Positions 62,650-64,000 of a stretch of 64,000 bases of DNA are shown piece after piece (positions within the stretch are counted from its first letter, which is position 1; each line of letters opens with the position of its first letter). Source of the DNA: Fusobacterium sp. IOR10 (GTDB lineage: Bacteria > Fusobacteriota > Fusobacteriia > Fusobacteriales > Fusobacteriaceae); NCBI RefSeq assembly GCF_010367435.1, contig NZ_WJWY01000003.1:1-64000 (forward strand), in the 5' to 3' direction. The notes beneath the pieces are model-generated. The model searched no databases, was not told where the DNA came from, and was given only the letters and a program-made list of their open reading frames with translations. The translations under genes were made by a program, and so were the position numbers.

Positions 62650-64000
62650 TTAACCTCCTATAATCATCTCACTAATGTTTCCTTTAGCTGGAACCATTGG
62701 ATAAGTATTTTCTTCTTTAGTTACTTTAATATCTATTAAAACAGGCTCATCTGTAAATAGATTTTCCTTCAAGATTTTTTCTAAATTTTTAGGATTTTCA
62801 ATTTTTATAGATTTAATATTATAAGATTTTCCAAGTGCCACAAAATCTGGATTTTGTTCTAAACTTACAGAGGAATATCTTTTATCAAAGAATAGTTCTT
62901 GCCATTGTCTAACCATTCCTAAATAAGAATTATCAATAATAATAATTTTTATTGGCAATTTATACTGGGAAATAGTCATAAGTTCTTGGCTTGTCATTTG
63001 AAAACCACCATCTCCTAAAATAGCAACAACCTGTGAATTAGGATTTCCAATTTGAACTCCAATTGAAGCAGGTAGCCCAAATCCCATTGTACCTCCTCCT
63101 CCAGAAGTACAAATTGTATGATGTAAGTTATAAAATTGAGCTGTCCACATTTGATGTTGTCCAACATCAGTAACAACATAAGCTTCAGGTAAAAGTTTAC
63201 TAATTACATCAATTGCTTCTTGTGGTTTAATAGAATCTGTAGGAGTATAGCTAAATTTAGTGCTATTTTTTAGTGCGAATATTTCTTCGTTCCATACAGA
63301 ATAATCTCTATTTACAAGGGGAGTTATAGTTTGTAAAATATCTTTACAGTCCCCAACTATATGTGTACATTGTTTTATTTTATTAATTTCAACATTATCA
63401 ATATCAATATGAATAATTTTAGCTTGAGGTGCAAAAGTTTTTACATTGCAAGTTACTCTATCATCAAATCTCATACCAATAGCAATAAGAACGTCAGCTT
63501 GAGAAACAGCTTTATTAGCCACAATGCTTCCATGCATTCCTAGCATTCCAAGGGAAAGTTCATGATTTAGTGATCCAATTCCCATAAGAGTAAAAGCAAT
63601 AGGTGAATTTATTTTTTCAGCAAAATCTTTCAGTTCTTCTTTAGAATGTTTGGAACCTCCTCCAGCTAAGATTAAAGGTCTTTCACATGAATTTATAATT
63701 TCAATAACTTCCTCTAATTTTGAAGTATCTTTTTTATTTTCCATATGAAAATGTGAGTTAGAATATTGTTTTTCAAAATCTTCAAAATCAATTTCTTGCA
63801 TTTGAATATCCACAGGAAAATCAATTAAAACAGGTCCAGGTCTACCATTTTTAGTTATATATAAAGCCTCTTTAATTATTCCAGCCAGTTGATTAATATC
63901 TCTTACAAGATAACTATGTTTTGTTATTGGCATTGTAATGGCCATGATATCTGATTCTTGAAATCCATCAGTTCCAATTTCGTTACAAGCTACTTGTCCA
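62650..64000 (-). CDS. ilvG: second acetolactate synthase catalytic subunit (5' truncated by window edge)
   Basis: An open frame runs to the end of the window; about 450 residues are visible and the N-terminus lies beyond 64000. It matches IlvB/IlvG: FQESDIMAITMPITKHSYLV, GLMLGMHGSIVANKAV-type region, and the ThDP motif GDGGFQMTSQELMTISQ, with a Trp at VRQWQELFFDKRYSS that differs from the other copy's VRQLQEVF. It is followed by an IlvM-like subunit. The internal ATG at 63945 is not the true start. Confidence 0.92.
   Translation of the reverse strand, partial: GQVACNEIGTDGFQESDIMAITMPITKHSYLVRDINQLAGIIKEALYITKNGRPGPVLIDFPVDIQMQEIDFEDFEKQYSNSHFHMENKKDTSKLEEVIEIINSCERPLILAGGGSKHSKEELKDFAEKINSPIAFTLMGIGSLNHELSLGMLGMHGSIVANKAVSQADVLIAIGMRFDDRVTCNVKTFAPQAKIIHIDIDNVEINKIKQCTHIVGDCKDILQTITPLVNRDYSVWNEEIFALKNSTKFSYTPTDSIKPQEAIDVISKLLPEAYVVTDVGQHQMWTAQFYNLHHTICTSGGGGTMGFGLPASIGVQIGNPNSQVVAILGDGGFQMTSQELMTISQYKLPIKIIIIDNSYLGMVRQWQELFFDKRYSSVSLEQNPDFVALGKSYNIKSIKIENPKNLEKILKENLFTDEPVLIDIKVTKEENTYPMVPAKGNISEMIIGG

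Overview
The window looks like chromosome from a low-GC, Gram-negative, anaerobic bacterium of the phylum Fusobacteriota. This is inferred from very AT-rich coding sequence, an outer-membrane protein and a heptose isomerase next to Firmicute-like gene orders (rimP-nusA-ylxR-infB-rbfA, tig-clpP-clpX-lon-engB-valS), sulfur and amino-acid fermentation functions, and protein style. A complete-looking branched-chain amino-acid cluster points away from the oral fusobacteria that lack it and towards Cetobacterium, Psychrilyobacter, Ilyobacter or Propionigenium-like genera. The genus is not settled. I saw no prophage, insertion sequence, CRISPR array or tRNA.

Layout. 1-270: 3' end of a 23S rRNA gene and a complete 5S rRNA gene. 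280-7268: a SEDS protein, ynzC, asnS and a small envelope group (esterase, lipoprotein, glycosyltransferase-deacetylase fusion, MipA-like porin). 7275-8665: SAM-I riboswitch and metK. 8726-24106: translation and protein-quality genes rimP-nusA-ylxRQ-infB-rbfA-recJ-tig and clpP-clpX-lon-engB-valS. 24112-33879: transporters (BrnQ, NSS symporter, UraA), thiamine pyrophosphokinase, a secreted nuclease-like protein, gmhA, a LysR regulator and oligoendopeptidase F. 33882-39218: a purine unit made of a structured RNA leader, two adenine-deaminase paralogues and an NCS2 permease. 39217-44107: a sigma-54 activator divergent from a PatB/MalY C-S lyase and an NhaC-type antiporter, with a good -24/-12 promoter and dyad upstream sites. 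44124-47959: a reactive-sulfur unit (CoA-disulfide reductase-rhodanese, YeeE/YedE transporter, rhodanese-CsoR/CstR fusion). 48039-53336: cvfB, an M15 lipoprotein, a small Cys-rich winged-helix protein, tandem TtcA-like genes, murI and a lipid kinase. 53388-64000: leucine, isoleucine and valine biosynthesis on the minus strand, including a LeuA-LeuC fusion and two acetolactate synthases; the upstream one is cut by the window edge.

The most notable system is a pair of unannotated leader peptides (58 and 52 codons) placed between a promoter and an intrinsic terminator, one ahead of brnQ (uptake) and one ahead of ilvB (synthesis). Both are packed with Ile, Leu and Val codons, including CTA, CTG and GTC, which looked uncommon in the genes around them. 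Each carries inside its reading frame a segment complementary to the 5' arm of its own terminator. This is the layout of ribosome-mediated transcription attenuation. The two peptides also resemble each other in sequence (IFII-x-ILL-x-LI core and an LK-aromatic-K...HC tail), so they look like one family and may regulate branched-chain amino-acid uptake and synthesis together.

Other items for follow-up are the unassigned RNA leader ahead of a divergent adenine deaminase, the sigma-54 unit whose activator may start at an ATT codon, the rhodanese-CstR fusion sensor, and a lone ABC ATPase translationally coupled to leuB.
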